Shown: in pieces, positions 45,179 to 53,335 of the stretch | Position numbering within the stretch: position 1 is the first letter of the stretch | How the letters are laid out: every line of letters starts with the position of its first letter | DNA from: an uncultured Polaribacter sp. | Lineage (GTDB): Bacteria; Bacteroidota; Bacteroidia; Flavobacteriales; Flavobacteriaceae | Assembly: GCF_947497695.1 (NCBI RefSeq) | Contig: NZ_CANMHM010000002.1 | Coordinates: 372,001-436,000 of the forward strand | Length of the DNA: 64,000 nucleotides | Reading direction: 5' to 3' | Notes under the pieces: model-generated | The model's database searches: none | What the model was told of the DNA's origin: nothing | What the model saw: only the letters and a program-made list of their open reading frames with translations | Translations under genes and position numbers: made by a program

Positions 45179-45841
45179 TTATACTCGCTTATCTAAACTT
45201 TCTTTATCAAAAGCAATCAAATTAAATAATTCTCGCATTCTGGAACGTACACGAATACCATATCTGCTCTCTAATTCTTGTGCATTTAAGTTTGTAGTGG
45301 TGTGTGTTCTAATTTTACGTTTTAAGAACAAATCATAGCGAGAAAGAAGTATTTCTCCCATTACATTGCAATCTTTACCAAAATGTCTTCCTGTGGTTTC
45401 TACACCTAAATCATCAAAACAATAAAAGCCATTATTACCATAATCTTCAATAATTTTAAAACCACTTTTATTAAAACTGAAAGTGATATTTCTTGCAGGA
45501 ATTAGACTATGTTGATTTTGATGAGGTACAATAAACGGTAATAATTGCATCAAACTGGTTTTACCACAACCAACAGGGCCAGATAATAAAATTCCTTTGT
45601 TAGGATCTATCTTTAATTTTCTACAAGTTTCAAAATCACGAATGAAATAGATACATAGTTTATATAAAACAGTTTCATCTTCTGAATATATTTTGAAATT
45701 TTTACCAAATAATAGTTTGCCTTTTGCTTCTAAATAGATTAACATTTTTGGAAAATCGTATATTATTTGATTTCCCTTTTGTTCGCCTAATTGAAATTGC
45801 ACACTTCCTTCTTGAATGATATGTGGTTGTATTTTAATCAT
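45179..45841 (-). CDS. DnaC-like AAA+ ATPase
   Basis: This 220-residue protein has a Walker A motif (GILLSGPVGCGKTSLMQLLP), a Walker B motif (GFYCFDDLGVE) and a sensor/arginine-finger region (THTTTNLNAQELESRYGIRV, RSRMREL). It resembles helicase loaders (DnaC) and IstB-type ATPases, and the lack of a transposase favours a replication or mobile-element role. It overlaps the upstream DnaD-like gene by four bases (ATGA), showing translational coupling. Confidence 0.85.
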   Translation of the reverse strand: MIKIQPHIIQEGSVQFQLGEQKGNQIIYDFPKMLIYLEAKGKLLFGKNFKIYSEDETVLYKLCIYFIRDFETCRKLKIDPNKGILLSGPVGCGKTSLMQLLPFIVPHQNQHSLIPARNITFSFNKSGFKIIEDYGNNGFYCFDDLGVETTGRHFGKDCNVMGEILLSRYDLFLKRKIRTHTTTNLNAQELESRYGIRVRSRMRELFNLIAFDKESLDKRV

Positions 45842-46524
45842 AAAGGTTCGTTGTAATTTTTATTTTTACTGGTCTTTAGGTTGTCTTGATTTTGGCTAAC
45901 TGATTTATTCGTTTCTTTATTTTTTATTTCTTCAGCTTTTATCATCCAGTTTTTAGCTGTTGCTTGCCAATTGACAATTATTGTTTTGCCGCCAACTTTC
46001 CAACCAATACCCTGGTAATGATTAAAGAATTTTTGTGCTTCAATTATTGGCCATTTTTCTTTTTTAAAAAAATCAATAACTATTTTTTCATTTTTGGGCT
46101 GGTCAAGTTTATTAATGTTTTTATTGTTTCTATTAGTTTGTATATGTTTATTAATAGATACCAGTGCTTGTCCACTGCTTGTCTCGATATTGGTATTGTT
46201 GTGTACCAGAGCTTGTCCAGTACTTGTCTCGAATTTGAACATCTTAATTTTACTTCCTTTATAAGGGTTATGTGATGGATAATAAATTATATATTTCCAA
46301 TGACTTAATTCTTTAATACACTTGTGATAGGTAGATTTTGAACCTATTTTAGAAAAACGCATTACCTCTTCACGATTTATATAGAATTCTTCTAAAAACC
46401 GATTGTTATTCCAAATTTGAAATAATGCTACATACAGGCTAATGTGTGTCGGATTTAAACGATTGTCTTTTGAGAATTGAAAGAATACACCTTTAAGGTG
46501 TTTTATAAAATTTACGTTTTGCAT
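45838..46524 (-). CDS. DnaD-like replication/primosome protein of a mobile element
   Basis: This 228-residue protein has an N-terminal winged-helix-like part (LNPTHISLYVALFQIWNNNR; EEVMRFSKIGSKSTYHKCIK), a low-complexity linker (about 105-160) rich in Asn, Thr and Gln with two near-identical units (ETSTGQALV and ETSSGQALV), and a C-terminal region (VIDFFKKEKWPIIEAQKFFN ... WQATAKNWMIKA) typical of DnaD/primosome-like proteins. An in-frame start at 46563 is rejected because the added residues come from a repeat-like sequence. It is coupled to the DnaC-like gene. Confidence 0.75.
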   Translation of the reverse strand: MQNVNFIKHLKGVFFQFSKDNRLNPTHISLYVALFQIWNNNRFLEEFYINREEVMRFSKIGSKSTYHKCIKELSHWKYIIYYPSHNPYKGSKIKMFKFETSTGQALVHNNTNIETSSGQALVSINKHIQTNRNNKNINKLDQPKNEKIVIDFFKKEKWPIIEAQKFFNHYQGIGWKVGGKTIIVNWQATAKNWMIKAEEIKNKETNKSVSQNQDNLKTSKNKNYNEPL

Positions 46525-46528
46525 AAAG

Positions 46529-46604
46529 TAAGATTTCTCGATAACTGCGTTACATACTTTCAATGAAAATGTATTTTCATCTACAGCAATGCTCGAAATG
46601 ACAG
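46529..46604. repeat. Split, degenerate REP-like repeat
   Basis: AAGATTTCTCGATAACTGCG at the left and GCTCGAAATGACAGG at the right match the two halves of the common flavobacterial dispersed repeat wording (AGATTTCTCG...TCGAAATGACA). They are separated by about 40 bp that includes GAAAATGTATTTTC. It sits in the leader of the DnaD-like gene. The identification is from memory of the repeat family. Confidence 0.4.
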
Positions 46605-46616
46605 GATATTTTAACT

Positions 46617-46895
46617 TTAGAATTTATTATGAATGCGATTTTCTTCTAAAACTTTTACAATTTCTTCATAATCATAGTAAATTACACCACCTACTTTAGA
46701 ATAGGGAAGTGTACCATTAATTCTTAAATTTTGTAAAGTACCTGGAGAAATACTTAATAAATCTCTAACTTCTGGAGATTTCAGCCATTTTTTTGGTGCA
46801 AAGCTAGATTGATGATTAATCATTGCTTTGATGTCTTCTAATAATTCTTCTTTGAACTCTCTTAAATCTTCTGTGGTAATAATTGATGTTGGCAT
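46617..46895 (-). CDS. Helix-turn-helix (MerR/excisionase-type) protein
   Basis: This 92-residue protein has a coiled N-terminal half (EDLREFKEELLEDIKAMINH) and a C-terminal HTH_17-type DNA-binding domain (WLKSPEVRDLLSISPGTLQN ... LPYSKVGGVIYYDYEEIVKV). Such proteins accompany Bacteroidota mobile and conjugative elements, where they act as excisionase or replication-control factors. It is followed 92 bp downstream by the DnaD-like/DnaC-like pair on the same strand. Confidence 0.88.
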   Translation of the reverse strand: MPTSIITTEDLREFKEELLEDIKAMINHQSSFAPKKWLKSPEVRDLLSISPGTLQNLRINGTLPYSKVGGVIYYDYEEIVKVLEENRIHNKF

Positions 46896-47020
46896 TTGAA
46901 AACGGTTTTAATGAAAGAAGAAGCTGTTGATTTACCCCCATTAAAAAAAACAACTCCTTCTTTCTGATTTGACTTTCGTTTGCAAATATGTGCTGAATTA
47001 TTAAGTTTTACACACAAGCT

Positions 47021-47161
47021 ACACCCAACTTGGGTGTTTTTACTCACTCATTATTAATGTGTTATAATGATTTATTTTAGTTTTTTGATTTTTAAATTAG
47101 CATAACAAAAAAGTGCAAATTATATGAAAATAATTTGCACTTTAAAACACCCAAGTTGGGT
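47021..47161. repeat. Two oppositely oriented palindromes flanking a terminator
   Basis: ACACCCAACTTGGGTGT (47021-47037) and ACACCCAAGTTGGGT (47147-47161) are inverted copies of one near-palindrome, 126 bp apart. The second directly adjoins the rteC stop codon. They lie between the rteC/metal array and the HTH-DnaC module, so they may be protein-binding or recombination sites of the element. Confidence 0.6.
47104..47143 (-). terminator. Terminator downstream of rteC
   Basis: On the minus strand AAAGTGCAAATTA (from 47143) pairs perfectly with TAATTTGCACTTT (ending 47110) and is followed by further T residues. Confidence 0.85.
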
Positions 47162-47163
47162 AA

Positions 47164-48009
47164 TTATTCTTCTGACTCTATCATTTTTTTTAAAAGCGAT
47201 TCTCTTATTTTATCTATAAATTTTGTTTGGTTTATTTTTCTTGATTTTATTTCTAAAAATGTTCTGTAATAATCGCCTAATTCAATATTAAACATCTGCT
47301 CACAAACCGATGCCAATTCTTTGATATCTGCTGTACCACTATTAATTGCTCCTGAACTATGTAGTGCATAAATCAATTCTATTAGATCTGTTTTGTTACC
47401 AGTCCAGAATAATTTTGATTGTTTCTTAAAGGCTCCATAATTTGTTTCCATTGTACTATAATTTTCAAGTTTATCTATTTCTATTTTTAAATAGATGATT
47501 AACATATCATAAGCAAGTATTGTTGCAACAGAAGAATCGTGACTTGTTGAAAACGTATCATCAGTAAAAAAAGAAAGTGAATCTGGAAATAATCTTAAAT
47601 CTACTTTACCTCTCATAAAATATTCTTCATCGAGAAATTTAGCACCTCTTCTAAAATAATGATAAAACTCTAAATTATCATTAAAATAATTTTGCAGTTT
47701 ATCAATATGATTATTAAAGTATTTAATTTGTGATTTATTACTACTTCGTGGTCTTTTACTTTCTATATTAAATAATTTTACATAATAAATTAATTTGCTA
47801 AAAACATAAGGTTTAGAATTTTTAAAAAAATGAATTTCTTCACTTTTAGAAATCGTTCTGATTTTAAGAAACAAATTTTTTATTTGACCTAAAACTCGTT
47901 TCGTAATTCTTATACCTTCTTCTGCTCTTTCAATTGCACCTTCAATTTCTTTTTCTAAAAACTCTAAATTGTGATCTAATTCTTTAATAATTTTTTCAAT
48001 CTTTTTCAA
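47164..48009 (-). CDS. rteC: RteC domain-containing regulator of an integrative element
   Basis: This 281-residue protein has a coiled-coil N-terminus (EFLEKEIEGAIERAEEGIRI). The RteC domain shows its usual conserved segments: NSKPYVFSKLIYYVKLFNIE, FYHYFRRGAKFLDEEYFMRG, TSHDSSVATILAYDMLIIYL, WTGNKTDLIELIYALHSSGA and LGDYYRTFLEIKSRKINQTK. In Bacteroides conjugative transposons of the CTnDOT type, RteC activates excision. It follows the HMA lipoprotein gene at 58 bp, tying the metal genes to an integrative element. Confidence 0.92.
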   Translation of the reverse strand: MKKIEKIIKELDHNLEFLEKEIEGAIERAEEGIRITKRVLGQIKNLFLKIRTISKSEEIHFFKNSKPYVFSKLIYYVKLFNIESKRPRSSNKSQIKYFNNHIDKLQNYFNDNLEFYHYFRRGAKFLDEEYFMRGKVDLRLFPDSLSFFTDDTFSTSHDSSVATILAYDMLIIYLKIEIDKLENYSTMETNYGAFKKQSKLFWTGNKTDLIELIYALHSSGAINSGTADIKELASVCEQMFNIELGDYYRTFLEIKSRKINQTKFIDKIRESLLKKMIESEE

Positions 48010-48067
48010 TTTTCATAATCTGGAGGAAATCATCTTATAGCAAAAATGATTTTTGTTACTATTCTAT

Positions 48068-48466
48068 TTATTGGTTCATTTCCATAGTATGGTCATATTT
48101 ACAACAACCAGGTAAATTATCATAAGCATCTAAATCTCCTATCGCTTTTTCTGTATCATAACCAGAAGCTGCAATTGCTTTATGAATAGCCATTTCATTA
48201 GTTTTACTTTCATCAAAAGAAACAGCAATTTTCTTTTTATCTACATCCCAATCTGCAGTTGCAACACCTTCAACATTGTTTGCTGCTTTTTCTATGGTAC
48301 TTTTACACATACCACAGTTTCCTCTTACACCAAAAGAAATTTCTGTTGTTGCCACTTCTTTAGAAACTTCAGTTTTGTTGGTGTTTGTTTCTTTTTTACC
48401 TTCGTTTTTACAGCTTGCGAATACTGTTGCTGCAATAATTACTGCACTTAAAATTACTTTTTTCAT
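48068..48466 (-). CDS. Heavy-metal-associated (HMA) domain lipoprotein
   Basis: This 132-residue protein has a lipoprotein signal (MKKVILSAVIIAATVFASC, Cys19), a Lys/Thr-rich linker and an HMA fold (about 40-108) with the metal-binding motif GNCGMCKSTIEKA. The C-terminal NLPGCCKYDHTMEMNQ adds further Cys, His and Met ligands. It probably works as a periplasmic copper chaperone for the CusB/CusA pump upstream. It is 31 bp downstream of cusB. Confidence 0.92.
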   Translation of the reverse strand: MKKVILSAVIIAATVFASCKNEGKKETNTNKTEVSKEVATTEISFGVRGNCGMCKSTIEKAANNVEGVATADWDVDKKKIAVSFDESKTNEMAIHKAIAASGYDTEKAIGDLDAYDNLPGCCKYDHTMEMNQ

Positions 48467-48497
48467 TTGTTTAAAATTTAATTATTAATTTGTTTTA

Positions 48498-50264
48498 TTA
48501 TTCTATTACTTGTTTTACTTCACCACAGGTTAACATTTTATCACCATAATAAGGATTTATTACTTTATCTTCTTTACTTAACCAATACGCACCCTTGTTA
48601 CTGTTTGCCATTGGGCAGAATTCTACAAACACTTTTGTGTTGATTCCGAATATTTGAATTGCTTTTATTAAGTTTAAAGACAAATTTTTAAAATGACTTC
48701 TTTGTTCTTCAATATTTGATGCTTTAGAAATTGATGTTGTATAAATATTTATTTCTTTTACTAAAGACATCCAATCTGTATGAATTTTATTATCTTTTAG
48801 TAATTTCATATCTACTTTAGATATGTTTTCTAATATCATTTTTGATGCTAAAATTGATTTATTAGTTTCTTCTTTAACCAAAGCATCTTTTAATTTTATA
48901 TACTCATTAAAAACTGTTTTTAATTGATTTTGAAAATCTTCTGACACTTCTACTCTCTCGTTTTTATTGAAATTGTTTGTTATTGATGAAGTATTCTTTT
49001 CCATACCAAGATGATTTTCGTGACCTGTCATTGCTTCACCACCTTTTTTATTCATCATAGATTTTTTGCCTTGCAATTGAGCTGCTGCATCAACCGTAAA
49101 AGTTCCATTAGTTACAATTTCATCTTCATTTTTTAAACCTTTTAAAACTTCGTATTTATCGCCAATTCTATTGCCTAATGTAATTTCGCGCATTTCAAAA
49201 ACAGGAGCATTCTCATTTGTTTTTACATAAACAACAGAGCGTTTTCCTGTCCATAAAACTGCTGATGCTGGTATAGAAATAATTGCTCCTTTATCGGAAT
49301 TGATTCCTTTAATTTTTCCTTCAACAAACATTCCTGGTTTTAATAGGTTGTTTCTATTATTAAGTACAACTCTTAATTTTACGGTTCTTGTTTTTGTATC
49401 TAATACAGGATCTATAAAATCTACTTTTGCATTAATTACTTTATTGGTATTTGTTGTTATAGAAATTTCTTGACCTTTTTTAAACAAACTAATCTGATTT
49501 TCATACACATCAAAATTTGCCCAAAGAGTGTTAAAGTTTGCTATTTTAAATAAAGGTTGCCCTTGTTTTACAGACGCTCCTTCTGCTACTAATTTTTCTG
49601 AAACTGTACCAGAAACAGTTGCATACACAGGAAAGTTTTCTTTTACTTTACCTGATGTCTCAATTTGATTAATTTGAGTTTCTGAAAGTTTCCATAATTT
49701 CAATTTGTTACGAACAGCTTTGTATAATGCTGGTTGTGTTTCTTTTAAAGATGAAGCTGTAATTAATTCTTGTTGTGCAGCAAATAATTCTGGTGAATAA
49801 ATAGTTGCTAATAGTTGCCCTTTATTAACCTTTACACCTGTAGAATTGATGTTTAAACGTTCTATTCTACCAGAGAAATAACTTACTTGTATAGCATTTT
49901 CTTCTTCATTTTCTACAATTTTTCCTGATAATATAATTCCATTATTTTCTACTTTATCATTACCAACAATAGACGTTTGAATATTTGCTAAAGCCATTGC
50001 ATTTTCTGTCAGTTTAAATTCGTCTGCCATTAAACCATCTGAACTATTTTCTGCAGGAATTAAATCCATACCACAAATTGGGCAATCACCAGGTTCTGGT
50101 TGCATAATTTGAGGATGCATAGAACACGTCCACATTTGACTTTTTGTAGAAACTTCATTGTGATTGTGAGTTGTCTTATCAGAAGAATTTCCGAAGAAAA
50201 AATAGCCCAACAACACACCGAAAGCAAGTATTCCCAAATAGATTGCTATATTTTTATTTTTCAT
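48498..50264 (-). CDS. cusB: CusB-type metal efflux adaptor with metal-binding N-domain and DUF3347
   Basis: This 588-residue protein has an N-terminal membrane anchor (IAIYLGILAFGVLLGYFFF) and then a heavy-metal-binding (YHS-like) domain with WTCSMHPQIMQPEPGDCPIC and GMDLIP. The adaptor core follows (GRIERLNINSTGVKVNKGQL; VSGTVSEKLVAEGASVKQGQ). A DUF3347 domain (about 455-588), with VFVEFCPMANSNKGAYWL, ends the protein. It bridges CusA and TolC and may hand over Cu(I)/Ag(I). It overlaps the DUF305 gene by 11 bp. Confidence 0.94.
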   Translation of the reverse strand: MKNKNIAIYLGILAFGVLLGYFFFGNSSDKTTHNHNEVSTKSQMWTCSMHPQIMQPEPGDCPICGMDLIPAENSSDGLMADEFKLTENAMALANIQTSIVGNDKVENNGIILSGKIVENEEENAIQVSYFSGRIERLNINSTGVKVNKGQLLATIYSPELFAAQQELITASSLKETQPALYKAVRNKLKLWKLSETQINQIETSGKVKENFPVYATVSGTVSEKLVAEGASVKQGQPLFKIANFNTLWANFDVYENQISLFKKGQEISITTNTNKVINAKVDFIDPVLDTKTRTVKLRVVLNNRNNLLKPGMFVEGKIKGINSDKGAIISIPASAVLWTGKRSVVYVKTNENAPVFEMREITLGNRIGDKYEVLKGLKNEDEIVTNGTFTVDAAAQLQGKKSMMNKKGGEAMTGHENHLGMEKNTSSITNNFNKNERVEVSEDFQNQLKTVFNEYIKLKDALVKEETNKSILASKMILENISKVDMKLLKDNKIHTDWMSLVKEINIYTTSISKASNIEEQRSHFKNLSLNLIKAIQIFGINTKVFVEFCPMANSNKGAYWLSKEDKVINPYYGDKMLTCGEVKQVIE

Positions 50265-50745
50265 TTTCTAAACGTTTTATCATCGCTTTCATTTCTTCAA
50301 TTTCTCTTTTCTGCGCTTTAATAATATCTTCTGCCAATTTTTTAACTTCTGGGTCTTTAATATCAGCTCTTCCACTTGTAAGGATTGCAATTGAATGATG
50401 TGGAATCATAGCTTTCATCCAAAGAATGTCGCCAACTGTAGATTTTTGTTCACGAACCAAACCTAATGAACCTGCAAAAAGAACAAAACTTCCAATAAGA
50501 ATTGCAATGTTTTTTTTCTTATTCTCATACATATTTCTCATAAAAAACCACATAATTACTGCCATTGTAGAAGTACCTAAACAAACCATATAAAAGCGTG
50601 TTAGACTAAAATATACGTGGTCAAATTCATAGGTATTTAAATACATAGTTATGTACATCGCTATAAAAGATAAACCTAACATTAAAAAGAATTTGGTGTA
50701 ATTGCTCATACTTTTATTATTGTTTTTGTGTTCATTTGAATTCAT
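50254..50745 (-). CDS. DUF305 membrane protein (copper-associated)
   Basis: This 163-residue protein has three hydrophobic segments (FFLMLGLSFIAMYITMYL; FYMVCLGTSTMAVIMWFFM; NIAILIGSFVLFAGSLGLV) followed by a DUF305 four-helix half containing WMKAMIPHHSIAILTSGRAD, whose Met/His pairs resemble a copper site. It sits between the HMA-MauE and cusB genes, overlapping cusB. The family is regularly found with copper resistance genes; its mechanism is unclear. Confidence 0.9.
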   Translation of the reverse strand: MNSNEHKNNNKSMSNYTKFFLMLGLSFIAMYITMYLNTYEFDHVYFSLTRFYMVCLGTSTMAVIMWFFMRNMYENKKKNIAILIGSFVLFAGSLGLVREQKSTVGDILWMKAMIPHHSIAILTSGRADIKDPEVKKLAEDIIKAQKREIEEMKAMIKRLENEK

Positions 50746-50757
50746 AATTTTTCTATT

Positions 50758-51483
50758 TTAAATTGTTAACATTAATATTGCCATAACTATCATAATGGTA
50801 TTTTCTATAAACGTAGCCTCTGTCATTGGTAACTTTAAAGCAGTACCAAGACAAGCGCATCTAATTGCTTTTTTGTCTAAAAGTGTTTTTGTAACTCCAA
50901 TTGTAGTAACACCTAAAATAACCAGTGTAATTATTAGGGCTATAGTTATTTCAAAACGCATTAAAAACATTAGACCTAATGCAGTTTCTATAAAGGGATA
51001 AATTTTAGCATAAATAGGAACTCTTTTTGCCAAAGGATCATACATTCTAAATGAATCTGGAAATCCTTTTAAATCTAACATTTTAAAAAAGCTAAATACA
51101 ATGTAGAATAAACCCATAAAATCGAGCATAAAACTACTCCAATTCCAGTTTTTGTAATTCAATAAAATGCCTGCAGTTGTAATATAAAAGATGATTAGAA
51201 ATAATGGTTTTAATTGCTGGAATTTTGATTTTTCAAATTCTTCACCAAAATCTACTGCTGGTATTTCTTTCTTTTCTTCTTTTTTTTCTGAAAGTGTATA
51301 TTTTTCTGGTAAAGCATCTTTTAAAACTTTGGTTTCTATATGTTTTTCCATTGTAACTTCTGCTTCACCTCTTTCGAGATTTACAGAAACATTGGTAACA
51401 TTATTTATAATTCCTAAATATTTTTCTACGGAAGCTTTGCAATTTCCACAAGTCATTCCTGTAATATTATACGTGTGTTTCAT
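50758..51483 (-). CDS. HMA domain fused to a MauE/DoxX-like membrane domain
   Basis: This is a 241-residue protein. Residues 1-65 form an HMA domain (YNITGMTCGNCKASVEKYLG), with a charged linker after it. Four predicted helices make a MauE-like domain (PLFLIIFYITTAGILLN; FMGLFYIVFSFFKMLDL; FIETALGLMFLMRFEITIAL; IENTIMIVMAILMLTI), with an exposed CACLG motif (KKAIRCACLGTALKLPM) that could bind metal or act in thiol chemistry. It probably moves or senses copper at the inner membrane. It lies 12 bp upstream of the DUF305 gene. Confidence 0.88.
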   Translation of the reverse strand: MKHTYNITGMTCGNCKASVEKYLGIINNVTNVSVNLERGEAEVTMEKHIETKVLKDALPEKYTLSEKKEEKKEIPAVDFGEEFEKSKFQQLKPLFLIIFYITTAGILLNYKNWNWSSFMLDFMGLFYIVFSFFKMLDLKGFPDSFRMYDPLAKRVPIYAKIYPFIETALGLMFLMRFEITIALIITLVILGVTTIGVTKTLLDKKAIRCACLGTALKLPMTEATFIENTIMIVMAILMLTI

Positions 51484-51557
51484 TATTAAATATTTTAAAT
51501 TAATCTGTAAAATTACAATGAGCTTTTCTAATTTACTTTTCTAATTATGGATCATAT

Positions 51558-52112
51558 TTATACAATTTTGTCTAAAGACTTTCTATTCCATATCTCTGAT
51601 TTTTTATAATCTGTCATTGTAATACCTGTATTATTTTTAAATTGTTTTGCTAAATGACTGCTATTATTATAGTTTAAACTGTACGCTATTTCTGTAAAGT
51701 TTAAGTCATTTAGTTGGATGTGTTCTTTTACTTTTTCAATTTTGAGACTTATAAAATATTTCTCAAGTGTTATGCCTTCAGATTTACTAAAAGACTTGCT
51801 TAAAAAAGAATATGTTTTACCTAATTCGTTTGCTAATTCAGAAAGTATATAGTCTGTATCACTTTTATCAATATGTTTAATTAGTGCTATTTTAATTTTT
51901 TCTATCAAAGCTTTTGATGTCTCTTTAATAATTTCGAAACCTTCCTTTTTTAATGCCTTTTCAAGTTTTTCAAAATTATTATTGTCATTTTCTTTTATCT
52001 CAACTTTACCAAGTTCTATAGACAAGATCTGAAAACCTAAATTATTAAATAACTGATGAACAACTGTTTTACATCTGTTACAAACCATATTTTTTATATT
52101 TAGTGTTTGCAT
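51558..52112 (-). CDS. AraC-family regulator with an HMA-like N-terminal domain
   Basis: This 184-residue protein has residues 1-62 that look like an HMA fold (LNIKNMVCNRCKTVVHQLFN, CxxC at 11-14). Residues 85-184 are an AraC double helix-turn-helix (LANELGKTYSFLSKSFSKSE; LNFTEIAYSLNYNNSSHLAK; FKNNTGITMTDYKKSE). This architecture suggests a one-component metal sensor for the Cus genes around it. It is 5 bp downstream of the TolC gene, with a 74-bp gap before the HMA-MauE gene where a regulated promoter could lie. Confidence 0.9.
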   Translation of the reverse strand: MQTLNIKNMVCNRCKTVVHQLFNNLGFQILSIELGKVEIKENDNNNFEKLEKALKKEGFEIIKETSKALIEKIKIALIKHIDKSDTDYILSELANELGKTYSFLSKSFSKSEGITLEKYFISLKIEKVKEHIQLNDLNFTEIAYSLNYNNSSHLAKQFKNNTGITMTDYKKSEIWNRKSLDKIV

Positions 52113-52117
52113 CTTTT

Positions 52118-53335
52118 TTAATTGGTTAGATAATTAATAATTGTGGTTTGTACGAAGTAAGATTTTATAGATTCAATTTGATTCATTTCAAACTTCAATT
52201 GTAACTCTTGAATATCTAAAACATCATTAAAATCTATAGTACCAGTTTCGTAGTTTTTAATTAGAATTTCTTCTGCATTTTTAGCTTGTTTCAGATTTTT
52301 AGTTTGTGTTTTATAACTAATTCTTGCAGAAATGCGTTCATTTTTTGCTTTATCTAAAAACGTTTCTAATTTATTTTTTCGTTCTTGCTTCTGTGCTAAA
52401 ACTTCTTCTTGCTGTAAGCTGTTTTGTTTGGTTTTTGATTTATAACTATTATTAAAAATAGGAATAGAAAGGGTTACCATTGGCATCAAAATATCTTTAC
52501 CATTATCACTAAAACTAATATTCGGACGTTCTATAACATTTATATAATCTAAACCAAAACCAATCATTGGAGCGCTTTCTTTCTGATTTAATAATTCTGA
52601 TTTTTCTATAGATTGATACAATCTATCGTACTTTAATAATTCTGGATGAACTGATAACTTATTAGTTTTGGTATCAAAATTTTCTGCAGGAAAATTCAAA
52701 TCACTCACAACATTTATAAAAATCGATTTATCTCGATTCAATAACTTATTGAAGGTAGTTTGTTCAGCTAAATACTGTTGATTTAAAATTGCCAATAATT
52801 GCTCCATTTCATTTTGGCGCATTTGCAAACGCAATACATCTACCATAGATGCCTTATTAACTTCAACGGATGTTAATGCTAATGTTTCATAAGTTTCAAG
52901 CAGTTTTATATTTTCTTTTAAAACATTTTGCTTTGCTTTATTTGCATACAAATTATAATAGGATTGAGAAACTGAAGTAATTAGTTTTCGTTTGGCAATA
53001 ACAATATCTTCATATTTAACCTTTGCCAAAGAAGAAACATAGCTTTCTCTGGAAGTAATTGTACCAAACCAAGGCAACATTTGTTTTACAGAAATTCTAA
53101 ATCGTTGTGCTCCAGTTCTGGTTTCTGGTTCACTTACAAAATACCCAACACCAAATTCTGTATTTGGTAATGTATTTACTTCATTAATTTTTTCTGAAGC
53201 AATATTATATTGCAATTCAAATTTTTGAATTGCTGGGTTATTTTTTAAAGCTTGCTCAATAAGTACATTTAATTCTTGTGCATTTGAAAAACCAAAAGCT
53301 AAAAAACTTATTAGTGTAAAAATTAAATTTTTCAT
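52118..53335 (-). CDS. cusC: TolC-family outer-membrane channel (CusC-like)
   Basis: This 405-residue protein has a signal peptide (MKNLIFTLISFLAFGFSNAQ). The two tandem OEP repeats of TolC proteins are seen as long amphipathic helices (SYYNLYANKAKQNVLKENIK; LRLQMRQNEMEQLLAILNQQ; DKAKNERISARISYKTQTKN) with a GTIDFNDVLDIQELQL turn near the end. Start ATG 53335 overlaps the cusA stop by four bases (ATGA), so cusA and cusC are coupled. It forms the outer-membrane exit duct for the pump. Confidence 0.93.
   Translation of the reverse strand: MKNLIFTLISFLAFGFSNAQELNVLIEQALKNNPAIQKFELQYNIASEKINEVNTLPNTEFGVGYFVSEPETRTGAQRFRISVKQMLPWFGTITSRESYVSSLAKVKYEDIVIAKRKLITSVSQSYYNLYANKAKQNVLKENIKLLETYETLALTSVEVNKASMVDVLRLQMRQNEMEQLLAILNQQYLAEQTTFNKLLNRDKSIFINVVSDLNFPAENFDTKTNKLSVHPELLKYDRLYQSIEKSELLNQKESAPMIGFGLDYINVIERPNISFSDNGKDILMPMVTLSIPIFNNSYKSKTKQNSLQQEEVLAQKQERKNKLETFLDKAKNERISARISYKTQTKNLKQAKNAEEILIKNYETGTIDFNDVLDIQELQLKFEMNQIESIKSYFVQTTIINYLTN

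Noticed and set aside
45179..45841. IstB transposition helper of an IS21 element
   Set aside because: The ATPase resembles IstB, but no IstA transposase or terminal repeats are adjacent; coupling to a DnaD-like gene fits a replication module better.
46862..47047. 61-codon minus-strand frame ahead of the HTH gene
   Set aside because: It overlaps the palindrome at 47021-47037 and the HTH gene start in another frame; not supported as a gene.
37410..47160. Complete prophage
   Set aside because: No terminase, portal, capsid, tail or integrase genes are visible; only the small cassette has a phage-like flavour.
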